DNA from: an uncultured Muribaculaceae bacterium
Lineage (GTDB): Bacteria > Bacteroidota > Bacteroidia > Bacteroidales > Muribaculaceae
Assembly (NCBI GenBank): GCA_910589425.1
Contig: CAJUSZ010000003.1
Coordinates: 53,493 to 117,492, forward strand
DNA: 64,000 nucleotides
Direction: 5' to 3'
Made by a program: the position numbers and the translations under genes. The notes beneath the pieces were generated by a model. It was not told the origin of the DNA, made no database searches, and worked only from the letters and a program-made list of their open reading frames with translations. This document shows, one piece after another, positions 8,199 to 15,363 of the stretch. The first letter of the stretch is position 1; each line of letters starts with the position of its first letter.

Positions 8199-8201
8199 GG
8201 C

Positions 8202-8597
8202 TCACCCTCCTCCGTTACGGTATTTTTCAATCATATCCGTAATGAACCTGACGCATTTCATTGTAATTCCCACGCTTTCTATGAGTTGCTGACCGTCCGC
8301 CTTGCCGTTCATTTTCATAAAATAATTGATGAATTTGACAGCATTGTTCAGATTGTTCTTTATTCCCTGAAGGTCGCGTATAGCCTGCAAATCCTTCGCC
8401 GAAAGTCGTGGCACGACGGTACAGCGGAGGGCGGCGTGGCGCAGGTATTCCGACTTGTTGAGGCCTGCGGTTACCGCCTTTCCCATTATCTCGCCGTACT
8501 GCTCCACATCGAATTTTACGGTTATGAGTATTGATTTTCTCTTTTCGGCATCCAGCCGTGGTCGCCCTTTTGCCGGGCATTTCTTGGTTGTCTTCAT
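8202..8597 (-). CDS. MobC-like relaxosome accessory protein
   Basis: 131 residues from the ATG at 8597 (MKTTKKCPAKGRPRLDAEKR); the frame extends upstream but without plausible protein sequence. It has a basic N-terminus, then a ribbon-helix-helix-like segment (ILITVKFDVEQYGEIMGKAV, then NKSEYLRHAAL) and the MobC-type tail with IKNNLNNAVKFINY. MobC proteins bind oriT and help the relaxase open the strand. The gene immediately precedes the relaxase gene, and the repeats at 8749-8824 lie upstream of it, where oriT normally sits. Confidence 0.8.
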   Translation of the reverse strand: MKTTKKCPAKGRPRLDAEKRKSILITVKFDVEQYGEIMGKAVTAGLNKSEYLRHAALRCTVVPRLSAKDLQAIRDLQGIKNNLNNAVKFINYFMKMNGKADGQQLIESVGITMKCVRFITDMIEKYRNGGG

Positions 8598-8748
8598 TTT
8601 TGGTATGTGTTTATGTCGTGTTTTGTGTGACCATCGGGAGCGGTCGGTTTTCGGGATTACTTGTAATACGAAAACATAAACTCGCTCCCCTCCATCTGCA
8701 ACCACGAAAACAGTTTTACGCAGCGCGAAACTGTCAGCAAAAAATCGC

Positions 8749-8824
8749 CAACGGTTCGAATGGATACTCTAACCGTTGCTCGAATATCGGCTCGAACATC
8801 GGCTCGAATATCGGTTCGAATAAC
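8749..8824. repeat. 12-bp tandem repeats plus inverted repeat, candidate oriT or replication iterons
   Basis: Four consecutive 12-bp units lie at 8777-8824 (TGCTCGAATATC, GGCTCGAACATC, GGCTCGAATATC, GGTTCGAATAAC). A diverged fifth copy, GGTTCGAATGGA, is at 8753-8764. A perfect inverted repeat CAACGGTT (8749-8756)/AACCGTTG (8771-8778) overlaps the left end. The array lies in the 368-bp gap between the MobC-like gene and the primase-like gene. This is the usual site of oriT, and also of iterons bound by an element's replication protein. The right part of the gap (8898-8962) holds several further GTCA-containing short repeats, and nothing else is seen in it. Confidence 0.55.
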
Positions 8825-8965
8825 CGTTTGAGTGCAGACATACACAAGTGAATATGTGTGCAGGTGAATACGTGTGCGTGTTACAGAAGGATTATGTTAT
8901 TTGTCACTTTGATGATACTGTAAGTGAACTGTCATTTATATGATTCGTCACTCTGTCATTTCACA

Positions 8966-9835
8966 TCACTTGCCGTCAGCCGTTGCGGTTGCTACCAGAT
9001 AGTCGTTAAGGTCATTGTAACCGTTATAGCGGTGTGAGCAGTCAGTGATGTGTTTTCCCGGAACAGCGATCAACAGTTGCAACGCTGTTTTCCCTGCATC
9101 ATCGTTGTCAAGGAAACATCGGATGTCGCTGTAATCATGCAATACTGCGATAGCCTTGTTGACATTGGTGACGGAGTTAAGCACTATGGCGTCGCATTCC
9201 GGTATCAGTCCGAGAGTGAGTGCCGAGAGATAATCAATGAATCCCTCGAACACTGCGCACTCTGATGACGGGCCATCTCTCGCCCACGGCACACAGGATA
9301 TGTCCTTGTGTCCGGCGCAACCCTTGAAATACTTGTTGCGCAGTTCCCAGCCTCCGTTGACATTCCCAAATGCGACGGCAAAATATGATTTACCGTTGAC
9401 GCTGTAATGTGCCTCCCTGCAAACTGCCACGGCTATGTGTGCCGGGATGCCCCGCTCTTTGAGATATGCGAGAAGTGCGGGGTGTGCCAACGGCACTATC
9501 TTCATATCTCCTGCTTTCGGTGCGGAGGGTCGCGGGGCAAAGGACAAAGCGACTGTCCGTGCCGATGGTGCGGCGCATCCCCGCAGGATGATGTCCGATA
9601 TATACCCGATATTGTCGGAGCTGTAAACAAGTCTGGCGAGGTCAATGATGTCGCCTCCCTTGCCGATACCAAAATCATACCAGCAGTTGAGCGTTGTCTC
9701 GACCTTGAACGATGGCGTCTGTTCCTGTCGCAACGGCGACTTATACCAGAGCCTCGTTCCTTTTCTCACTGCCGGCTCGTGTCCGAGTGAGGACAGAAAA
9801 TCGGCAAGTGGAATGTTTTTGATTTCGCTGATCAT
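8966..9835 (-). CDS. Toprim-domain primase-like protein of the mobilisable element
   Basis: 289 residues from the ATG at 9835 (MISEIKNIPLADFLSSLGHE). The N-terminal ~95 residues resemble the DnaG-type CHC2 zinc-binding domain (SPLRQEQTPSFKV, then FGIGKGGDIIDLARLV), but the zinc-ligand residues are replaced, as CPFH reads SPLR and CFGC is absent. The C-terminal half is a Toprim fold with the acidic motifs FEGFIDYLSAL and CFLDNDDAGKTAL. Toprim primases on such elements prime DNA synthesis of the excised or transferred circle. It precedes the MobC-like gene and follows the ATPase gene in one direction. Confidence 0.75.
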   Translation of the reverse strand: MISEIKNIPLADFLSSLGHEPAVRKGTRLWYKSPLRQEQTPSFKVETTLNCWYDFGIGKGGDIIDLARLVYSSDNIGYISDIILRGCAAPSARTVALSFAPRPSAPKAGDMKIVPLAHPALLAYLKERGIPAHIAVAVCREAHYSVNGKSYFAVAFGNVNGGWELRNKYFKGCAGHKDISCVPWARDGPSSECAVFEGFIDYLSALTLGLIPECDAIVLNSVTNVNKAIAVLHDYSDIRCFLDNDDAGKTALQLLIAVPGKHITDCSHRYNGYNDLNDYLVATATADGK

Positions 9836-9929
9836 AATTCTGTTTTTTGTGTCTGATGATGTGTGTTTTTGGGAGTATAGCCCTAATATATACGCCCCTG
9901 AACTATACTGTACCTGTTTTCGGTACGGG

Positions 9930-11003
9930 TCAATAGCGGGCTTCCGGGTTATAGACATAGGCTTTCAGACTGTCATCCTTCACAATCATCCGTTTGTAGG
10001 AAAGGAATTTCTTGAGTTCCGTGATTATGGAGTAACAGCGTTTGAACCCGACGGTGGCCGCATAATTCTCCATGAGAGCCGGAATCAGGTTCCTGTATTT
10101 CTTTATGGGGCCGTTGGCGAATGTTGCCTCCAGAGCGGCACGGTGCTGTTCCTCTGTCAGCTCCGTATAGCTGAATCCCCGTTTTACAGCCTTCTTGCCG
10201 AATTCGTGTCCGAACTTCTGTTCGGGCAGACCCTCGTCGTTGACGGTGAAGGCGACAGGCTCCATGTCGATGGAACGTATAAGGGGCGCGGTTACCTCGC
10301 TGACGGCGGTGTCTTCCGTGTTCTTGGCAATCTGCAACACCGTCTCCGCCTTGTTGTTGAGTTCGGTACCGATATGCCCCCTCACGTTGTCGTCCGCCTT
10401 GTTCTGGTGGAGAACCGTGTGGATGTGTATCTGGTAGCGGTCTGTCCATGCCATGAGCCGGGTGATTACGTTGGTGGCTTCGGTGGCGTTGTTGATGTCA
10501 TACATCAGGTCGCGGATTCCATCTATCACCACAAGACCTATTCCGGGCGTGGTGGCTATGGCGTGGTCTATCATCGCCAGACGCTGCTCCGGCGAATACG
10601 GACGCAGGGAGGCGAACTTGAAATTTTCGGGATGGCTGTCAACGGGCAGACCCGCGAGACGCAGTATGCGCCAAATCACTCGCTGGCAGTGGTAGGGGCT
10701 TTGCTCCGTGTCGATGTAAAGCACGCCTCTCTTGTCCTCCGGCATCTCGCCTATATAGGCAAGCACCTCGCCGTTCTTCAGGGCTGCCGCCGTCAGTGCC
10801 GTGACATTGAATGTCTTTCGGCTCTTGGCTTTCCCAGTGGATGCCGAGAAATTGCCCAGAGTGCCTATTACCGAACCGTTGCAGAAAAGCACCTCGGTGT
10901 CTGCCTTGCACTCGTCCGTTATGCGCAGGAGTGATTTCTCCCACAGGTCTGCCACTGTCAGCGATGTCGCCTGCTGTGGATTGGGTGTAATGCTGTCGTT
11001 CAT
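9930..11003 (-). CDS. RepA-like AAA ATPase (RecA-fold helicase-type)
   Basis: 357 residues from the ATG at 11003, which overlaps the stop of the excisionase-like gene by ATGA. The RecA-fold core has a modified P-loop region around TGKAKSRKTFNVTALT, the strand GVLYIDTEQSPYH, the Walker B strand IGLVVIDGIRDLMYD and the sensor-like HTVLHQNK. This arrangement is typical of the RepA/DnaB-like ATPases found beside primases in Bacteroides mobile elements, which are thought to unwind the element's DNA. The C-terminal ~100 residues form a small helical domain. No start was taken in the open upstream extension, which overlaps the neighbouring gene. Confidence 0.75.
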   Translation of the reverse strand: MNDSITPNPQQATSLTVADLWEKSLLRITDECKADTEVLFCNGSVIGTLGNFSASTGKAKSRKTFNVTALTAAALKNGEVLAYIGEMPEDKRGVLYIDTEQSPYHCQRVIWRILRLAGLPVDSHPENFKFASLRPYSPEQRLAMIDHAIATTPGIGLVVIDGIRDLMYDINNATEATNVITRLMAWTDRYQIHIHTVLHQNKADDNVRGHIGTELNNKAETVLQIAKNTEDTAVSEVTAPLIRSIDMEPVAFTVNDEGLPEQKFGHEFGKKAVKRGFSYTELTEEQHRAALEATFANGPIKKYRNLIPALMENYAATVGFKRCYSIITELKKFLSYKRMIVKDDSLKAYVYNPEARY

Positions 11004-11353
11004 CGGCGTGTGGTGTTTGAGGGTTTGACAATAACGGGGTCGAGTACCCCGATGGCGTTGCCGTTGATGAGCCTCTCGCTTGCCCACCGAGTAAGCTCGG
11101 CGATGCGGAAATGGAGCCGCGAACCGAATTTGTGGAAGGGAACCTCCCCGGCAGATGTCAGCTTGTAGAGCTGGCTTTTCTTGATTCTGTAGCCGTTGGC
11201 GTTGAGATATTTCACCGCCCCGTCCATATCGACGGATTCGGCATCTTTCGCGGGGTTGGCGAGTGCCATTATCTCGGTCACGCACTCCTTGACCGCCGAC
11301 TGTATCATGTCCTTGACCTGATGAATCGGAACCACGATAATTTCATTCATCAT
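11000..11353 (-). CDS. Excisionase-like helix-turn-helix protein
   Basis: 117 residues if it begins at the ATG at 11353 (MMNEIIVV); the ATG at 11350 is equally possible. The upstream in-frame extension is ruled out by a -7 promoter element at 11389-11396. The C-terminal half holds a MerR/Xis-like winged helix (YRIKKSQLYKLTSAGEVPFH, then FGSRLHFRIAELTRW). Proteins of this kind sit next to the integrase in Bacteroides elements and act as excisionase or directionality factors, or as regulators of the replication genes. It starts the xis-ATPase-primase-mob unit. Confidence 0.75.
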   Translation of the reverse strand: MMNEIIVVPIHQVKDMIQSAVKECVTEIMALANPAKDAESVDMDGAVKYLNANGYRIKKSQLYKLTSAGEVPFHKFGSRLHFRIAELTRWASERLINGNAIGVLDPVIVKPSNTTRR

Positions 11354-11388
11354 AATTTTGAATTTTAGTTTGTAATTCTTTTGTGTCG

Positions 11389-11396
11389 CAAAGGTA
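11389..11396 (-). promoter_or_regulatory. -7 promoter element for the excisionase-like gene
   Basis: CAAAGGTA on the plus strand reads TACCTTTG on the minus strand, a match to TAnnTTTG, 36 bases ahead of the ATG at 11353. It fixes the start of the excisionase-like protein downstream. No other gene is visible in 11397-11605. Confidence 0.55.
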
Positions 11397-11605
11397 TGGC
11401 AACGCAGGAAGGGGACTTGGGAACGTTCCGGGAACATTCCCGAAAATAATTTGTCTTTTCATCGTTTTTCTTTCGTTGCCTTTCCGTTTGACGACACCGC
11501 AAAGTTCGCCATAAGCCGGAACCCTGCTGAGGTATTCCTCAGGTAGTTCCCTGTTATTTTATAATCCGTTAACATCTGCCCTTGACAGCAAACGGCAGAA
11601 AACAG

Positions 11606-11644
11606 CGACGGCGCAGGCCTCTGTTTCAAGAGGTTGCACCGTCG
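11606..11644 (-). terminator. Hairpin after the integrase gene
   Basis: CGACGG (11606-11611) pairs with CCGTCG (11639-11644), with further pairing between AGGCCTCT and AGAGGTTG inside. It lies just past the integrase stop on the minus strand and is followed by a modest T-rich stretch (GTTTTC). It probably separates int from the excisionase-led unit. Confidence 0.5.
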
Positions 11645-11673
11645 GGCTGCTCTGATATGTCGTGGTTATAAAT

Positions 11674-12939
11674 TTATTTCACCGCGTGTGTCGGTGTGGT
11701 CTGCGGTATTATGATGTTGCCGAGGCTGTTTATGGCGTCCTGCCGGAGACTGTCAATCGCTCTCGTGTATTTTTCAGTATGCTTTATCCCGCTATGTCCC
11801 AAAAGGCTTGCGAGGGTCTTGATGTTCGCCCCGCCGTTGAGTACATTTACTGCGAAACTGTGCCGGGCACAATGCCATGATATATGTTTCTTAATCCCGG
11901 CTTTCTCAACCCATCTTAAAATGACATCGTGGCAGGAGGCATAGCTTGGAAGGTCGAACAGCAATGCGTCCGGATTGGTATCATCGGAGGGTTGCCCTAT
12001 GAGTGTCAGAAGATGGTCGTTCAACGGCATCAGCACCCAACTGTGGTTACTGCGGTCTCTGGTCTTGCTCTGCTGGAATTTCAGTGTCTGCGCGGTGTAG
12101 TCTATATCCCGGTATCTCAATCTTCTCACATCGCAGAACCTTATCCCTGTGAAAAGAGACAGGGCGAAGGCACGCTGTATATCGGGATATTTGCAGTTGC
12201 AGGGCGTGGAAAGGAGCGTGTTGATTTCATCCGGCAACAGTATCTCCTTTTTCAGCACGTTTTCCCCACGGATAAGTATGATGCCGTCGCAGGGGTTCTT
12301 CCTTATGAGTTCATCCTCCATTGCGACGCGAAGAACCTTTTTGAAACGGTGGAAAGTTGCCGCCGGACCCTCGCCCCGTCCGTTGGCTTGCAGATATTCC
12401 GCAAAGTCGGTCATCATGGACTTCGTTATCTGGTCTGCCCGGATGAACTGACGGAAAATATCATATTTCGAGGATGCCTCAAGAAATCGCTTGAATTTCG
12501 TAAGGGCGGTTTTCATTGAAGCTACATCGGCTTTCGTATAGTTGTCGAGGTATTTCTGAAAATAGTCGAGGAAGTTGACGCTCCTGTCCTTTTTCAGCCT
12601 GTAACCCTCGCGGTGCATCAGAAACTCCTGCTCACGCTCAAACCTTATCTTCTCGGCGAGCGCGAGGGTGTTCTTGTTCTGCAACCGCTCCTGCGTGGAG
12701 CGCGGATGCACCCAAATATAGAGATTGAGATTTTCTCTTTTCCGTGCGTGTTTGACCTTGAACTTCGGTCGCCCCTTCATCGCCCCATCGGTGTAAAACA
12801 CCTGTTGCCCAACCTCGTCAAGCACGGGAGTTTCGGAGCGTCCGAGGTAATATTCCAGATACAGGCTGGCGCGTCCGTCGCTCAGTTCGGCTTGCAGCAA
12901 CTTGGGGTTTTGTTTGTTTCGGTTGTCTATTCTTGCCAT
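11674..12939 (-). CDS. Tyrosine recombinase/integrase
   Basis: 421 residues, the usual size for Bacteroides element integrases. There is an N-terminal arm-binding region, a SAM-like core-binding domain (~115-215, FLDYFQKYLDNY) and a C-terminal catalytic domain. Catalytic residues are visible: Arg in FTGIRFCDVRRLRY, His-x-x-Arg in WHCARHSFAV, the LLGHS segment and the nucleophile Tyr in HTEKYTRAI. It integrates and excises the element through att sites. The gene starts at the right edge of the element with a promoter at 12960-12967, so an attachment site is expected between 12940 and about 13150. No tRNA gene is present there. Confidence 0.9.
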   Translation of the reverse strand: MARIDNRNKQNPKLLQAELSDGRASLYLEYYLGRSETPVLDEVGQQVFYTDGAMKGRPKFKVKHARKRENLNLYIWVHPRSTQERLQNKNTLALAEKIRFEREQEFLMHREGYRLKKDRSVNFLDYFQKYLDNYTKADVASMKTALTKFKRFLEASSKYDIFRQFIRADQITKSMMTDFAEYLQANGRGEGPAATFHRFKKVLRVAMEDELIRKNPCDGIILIRGENVLKKEILLPDEINTLLSTPCNCKYPDIQRAFALSLFTGIRFCDVRRLRYRDIDYTAQTLKFQQSKTRDRSNHSWVLMPLNDHLLTLIGQPSDDTNPDALLFDLPSYASCHDVILRWVEKAGIKKHISWHCARHSFAVNVLNGGANIKTLASLLGHSGIKHTEKYTRAIDSLRQDAINSLGNIIIPQTTPTHAVK

Positions 12940-12959
12940 AGGTAAATTTGTTTGTTGCG

Positions 12960-12967
12960 CAAATTTA
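12960..12967 (-). promoter_or_regulatory. -7 promoter element for the integrase gene
   Basis: CAAATTTA on the plus strand is TAAATTTG on the minus strand, matching TAnnTTTG, 21 bases upstream of the integrase ATG at 12939. No clear -33 TTTG is seen. Confidence 0.5.
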
Positions 12968-13174
12968 GATGATGGTTGAAGATTATTAAAATAGCGTTAT
13001 AGAACTATTAACAATCGGATTGTACTAAAAGTGTACTGAATAGCGAAATTTCCCGAAAACAGGGTAAAACCAACGAATAGACGAATCAGCTAACCGCCTA
13101 ATACTCATCGTATTTGTCTATTTTCAAATTTCTCGATTTTCGTATCTATTATTAATGACCGATATAATAGAATT

Positions 13175-13441
13175 TCAACCTACAGAAATAATTGGTTTCC
13201 CGAAAAATGTGGAAAGCATGGCAAGAGTTGCAAGCGTAAAATTATGCTCACCACTCAGCCAACGTGTGATTTCACTTGGACGCTTACCTATGGCATCTGC
13301 AAGCTGCTTTTTTGTCATACCTCTCTCTTGCATAAGAGCATCCAGTCGGTTAGAGATTTCAAACGACAATCGTGTCTGCGCTCTGTCCGCAGGTGAAATA
13401 TCACCAAGAAGTTCTCTCAATGGAATTTTCGCAGTTCTCAT
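13175..13441 (-). CDS. HigA/XRE-type antitoxin
   Basis: 88 residues, single helix-turn-helix of the Cro/CI type (MTKKQLADAIGKRPSEITRW). Its preceding segment is typical of antitoxins paired with RelE/HigB-like toxins. The ATG overlaps the ancestral stop of the upstream toxin frame (ATGA at 13438-13441), the classic toxin-first, antitoxin-second layout of higBA. Antitoxins of this class bind the toxin and repress their own promoter. This gene is intact although its partner carries an in-frame stop. Confidence 0.8.
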   Translation of the reverse strand: MRTAKIPLRELLGDISPADRAQTRLSFEISNRLDALMQERGMTKKQLADAIGKRPSEITRWLSGEHNFTLATLAMLSTFFGKPIISVG

Positions 13442-13908
13442 AGCTCAAAAGTTTTATCTGTTTGAATTTCATTTTCAGTGATAGAAACAGTCCCCTCACG
13501 TACTCCAGCTTTAAGCAGTTCCTCAAAACGCTGCAATGCCACGACATACCCTTTAAGGCTGTTATCTTCATCTTAAGTGCGTGTTTTCTTTTCACCACCA
13601 TTGCCAAGTATAAGAATTTTATCCGAAAGGCGCAGACAGTATAGGCGAAGGCGAGATTTTATAGTCGGCAAAGCCACAACTGAATCTTTCATTTTTCCTT
13701 CTGGCCGAAAATAACGCTCTAACGCGCCGAAATCAAGAATTTGGTCAATGAACCGAGCTATTGCACGGTAGTCGTTGTCCAAAGTTGCATCAGCACGAAT
13801 TTTTGAAATGAATTTCTCAAATTCGTTCAAGTCATCACTTAGGAACTGAATAGTATATACTGTGCAGTTCTCATTTTGGTCTAATAAGACCAGTTCTACT
13901 TCGCTCAT
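13438..13908 (-). pseudogene. HigB/Gp49-like toxin gene with in-frame TAA
   Basis: The frame starts at 13908 (MSEVELVLLDQNENCTVYTI) and shows the features of phage-derived Gp49/HigB toxins: IDQILDFGALERYFRPEG, LRLYCLRLSDKILILGNGG and KKTRT. A TAA at 13573-13575 follows KKTRT. The same frame then continues for 45 codons (DEDNSLKGYV, then ALQRFEELLKAG) and ends in a TGA at 13438-13440 that overlaps the antitoxin ATG. The stop most likely replaced a Tyr codon (TAT/TAC to TAA). The 111-residue product would lack the last third of the toxin, so it is probably inactive. A sequencing error is the alternative. Confidence 0.8.
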
Positions 13909-13934
13909 TGTGCTTTGCCGTTGTTGTTACAACG

Positions 13935-13942
13935 CAAAGTTA
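13935..13942 (-). promoter_or_regulatory. -7 promoter element for the toxin-antitoxin pair
   Basis: CAAAGTTA on the plus strand reads TAACTTTG on the minus strand, a match to TAnnTTTG, 27 bases ahead of the toxin ATG at 13908. This fits a short-leader promoter that could be autoregulated by the antitoxin. Confidence 0.55.
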
Positions 13943-14061
13943 CAAATAAAGTTTGACATATATGTAAAATAGAATAACTTTTTTCAGAGAAGTCTAAGCT
14001 TTCCGCCTCTCCTTTTACAAACAGGTAATTCATTGAACCATTGCGACATATAACTGCCCCC

Positions 14062-14093
14062 AAAAAGGAGGAGCGCTTCCACAACGCTCCTCC
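14062..14093 (-). terminator. Strong minus-strand terminator with no assigned gene
   Basis: GGAGGAGCG (14067-14075) and CGCTCCTCC (14085-14093) form a perfect 9-bp stem. On the minus strand it is followed by TTTTT (14066-14062). It implies transcription coming leftward from about 14100-14400, where no convincing gene is annotated. A minus-strand frame ending near 14180 reads NLYKGLNFRLYENVLMIQKQ before its stop, but I cannot find its start. Confidence 0.5.
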
Positions 14094-14382
14094 CCTGATT
14101 CCACTATAAAACTATATCTAACTAAACTTAAACCGTATCCTTTACTTTCTCACGAAACCGCGGGATACTCTTCCTTATTGCTTTTGTATCATGAGAACGT
14201 TTTCATAGAGCCGGAAGTTGAGCCCTTTATACAGGTTTATACTTAATAAACGTATCTTAACAGAGAGCGCCCGGAACGCCTTTACACTACAGGCCGGGAT
14301 CAAGGCCGACATATCTTCAGCAAATTCATCAACTGTCAGGAGATAAAAAAGCCAAAGGCGTCAAACAATCGGATTTTTTTGC

Positions 14383-14390
14383 TATTTTTG
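14383..14390 (+). promoter_or_regulatory. -7 promoter element for the small membrane protein and Sel1 genes
   Basis: TATTTTTG matches TAnnTTTG and lies 22 bases before the ATG at 14412. It shows that the upstream in-frame start at 14379 is not used. Confidence 0.5.
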
Positions 14391-14411
14391 CAGAAATTAA
14401 ACATCCTGATC

Positions 14412-14603
14412 ATGAGAAAGAAAATTATAACATTCATCCTACAGGTAATCACCGTAACCGCATGCTTCACAATTTGCATGTGGCTGTTCAACGTGGTTTT
14501 TGACAAAGAATCGGCATTTAACGTTGAAATGCTTTTACAAGGGCTTGTTTTCTCGATCATATATGTTCCGCTTTCAAGTTGGTGGTCAGCAAGATCCCGC
14601 TAA
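14412..14603 (+). CDS. Small membrane protein, function unknown
   Basis: 63 residues from the ATG at 14412 (MRKKIITFILQVITVTACFT). Two hydrophobic stretches (ITFILQVITVTACFTICMWL, then MLLQGLVFSIIYVPL) predict two membrane helices. The tail is short and basic (SSWWSARSR). I do not recognise a family. It is 9 bases upstream of the first Sel1-like gene and shares its promoter, so the three genes are probably one unit. Confidence 0.6.
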   Translation: MRKKIITFILQVITVTACFTICMWLFNVVFDKESAFNVEMLLQGLVFSIIYVPLSSWWSARSR

Positions 14604-14612
14604 GACAAGATC

Positions 14613-15353
14613 ATGAAAACTTTAATCCTGTTGGTCGCGGCAATCACAGCATCAATCGTTTCAGCGCAGGAACAGATCCCGGGTGCAGACGACATAAAGC
14701 GTCTGGAACAGATGGCTGAAAGAGGCGATACCGCTGCATTGCACAGTGTTCTCGAATATTACGACATCAACGCGCCTGTGGCAATGACAATGATAGACGA
14801 AAAAGGGGTCGGCTATGAGGAAGCGGTACGGGACACAACCCAAACGGCCACACCGCCTCCATCTGACGCCGGAGTCAACGCTGAAGAATATTTCACATCC
14901 CGCCTACAGTATTGGTTATCTGTAGGATTGGTCAAGAACGATCCTTTGGGCACATATATAATGGGGAAACGGCTCTACTTCAAGAAAAACGCCAAAGCCA
15001 TGTTCTATCTGGACAGAGCCGCGGAACTGGGGAACACCGACGCCATGATGCTCTGTGGCTCAATATATCTCGATAACGGGACTCTTGACAAAGCCATCAA
15101 ATATTACTACCTCGCTTATAAAAAGAGTGTGCCATGCGCAGGCTGGAAACTTGCCGGATGCTACATGAATATAGACCAGAACAAATATAAGGATCAGATA
15201 CTGGACGCATTGATCAAGTCCGCACATCTTGAATGTCCCGACGCGGTCAGGGCAATGACAGAAATAGATCCTGAAAATCCTGTATGGAAAGAGAAATACG
15301 AACGGCTGGAGCTTAAAGAAGTGCCTGTATACATAGTTCCTGAAGAAGAATAA
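14613..15353 (+). CDS. Secreted Sel1/TPR-like repeat protein, copy 1
   Basis: 246 residues with a short signal peptide (MKTLILLVAAITASIVSAQE). The middle and C-terminal parts hold Sel1-like/TPR helical repeats (AKAMFYLDRAAELGNTDAMM, then LDKAIKYYYLAYKKSVPCAG). Such repeats are protein-binding scaffolds, often periplasmic; no catalytic motif is seen. It is about 60-65% identical by eye to the next gene, from the signal peptide through the C-terminus, so the pair is a tandem duplication. The specific role is unknown. Confidence 0.7.
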   Translation: MKTLILLVAAITASIVSAQEQIPGADDIKRLEQMAERGDTAALHSVLEYYDINAPVAMTMIDEKGVGYEEAVRDTTQTATPPPSDAGVNAEEYFTSRLQYWLSVGLVKNDPLGTYIMGKRLYFKKNAKAMFYLDRAAELGNTDAMMLCGSIYLDNGTLDKAIKYYYLAYKKSVPCAGWKLAGCYMNIDQNKYKDQILDALIKSAHLECPDAVRAMTEIDPENPVWKEKYERLELKEVPVYIVPEEE

Positions 15354-15363
15354 TACACAAAAT

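Larger units (their letters stand above)
7185..12967 (-). mobile_element. Integrative mobilisable element core (relaxase to integrase)
   Basis: Six genes on the minus strand in the order int, excisionase-like, RepA-like ATPase, Toprim primase-like, MobC-like, relaxase form the usual set of a Bacteroides mobilisable transposon (NBU/Tn4555-like organisation). No conjugative transfer (tra) genes are present, so it would depend on a helper conjugative element. The stated limits are gene limits only. I looked for a direct repeat between 12940-13160 and the stretches 5445-5640 and 6896-7184 that could be attL/attR and saw none. The true ends are therefore unknown, and the element may include the regulator at 5630 or the toxin-antitoxin pair at 13175-13908. 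Confidence 0.7.

Noticed and set aside
8749..8830. tRNA-like GGTTCGAAT sequences, and the repeats as a CRISPR array
   Set aside because: The T-loop-like motif recurs as part of 12-bp iterons and no cloverleaf can be formed around it. The repeats are contiguous 12-mers without spacers and no cas genes are near.
9645..10934. Long plus-strand reading frame of 429 codons across the primase and ATPase genes
   Set aside because: It is antisense to two genes with clear domain motifs and its translation shows no family pattern. It reflects GC-rich codon positions of the minus-strand genes.
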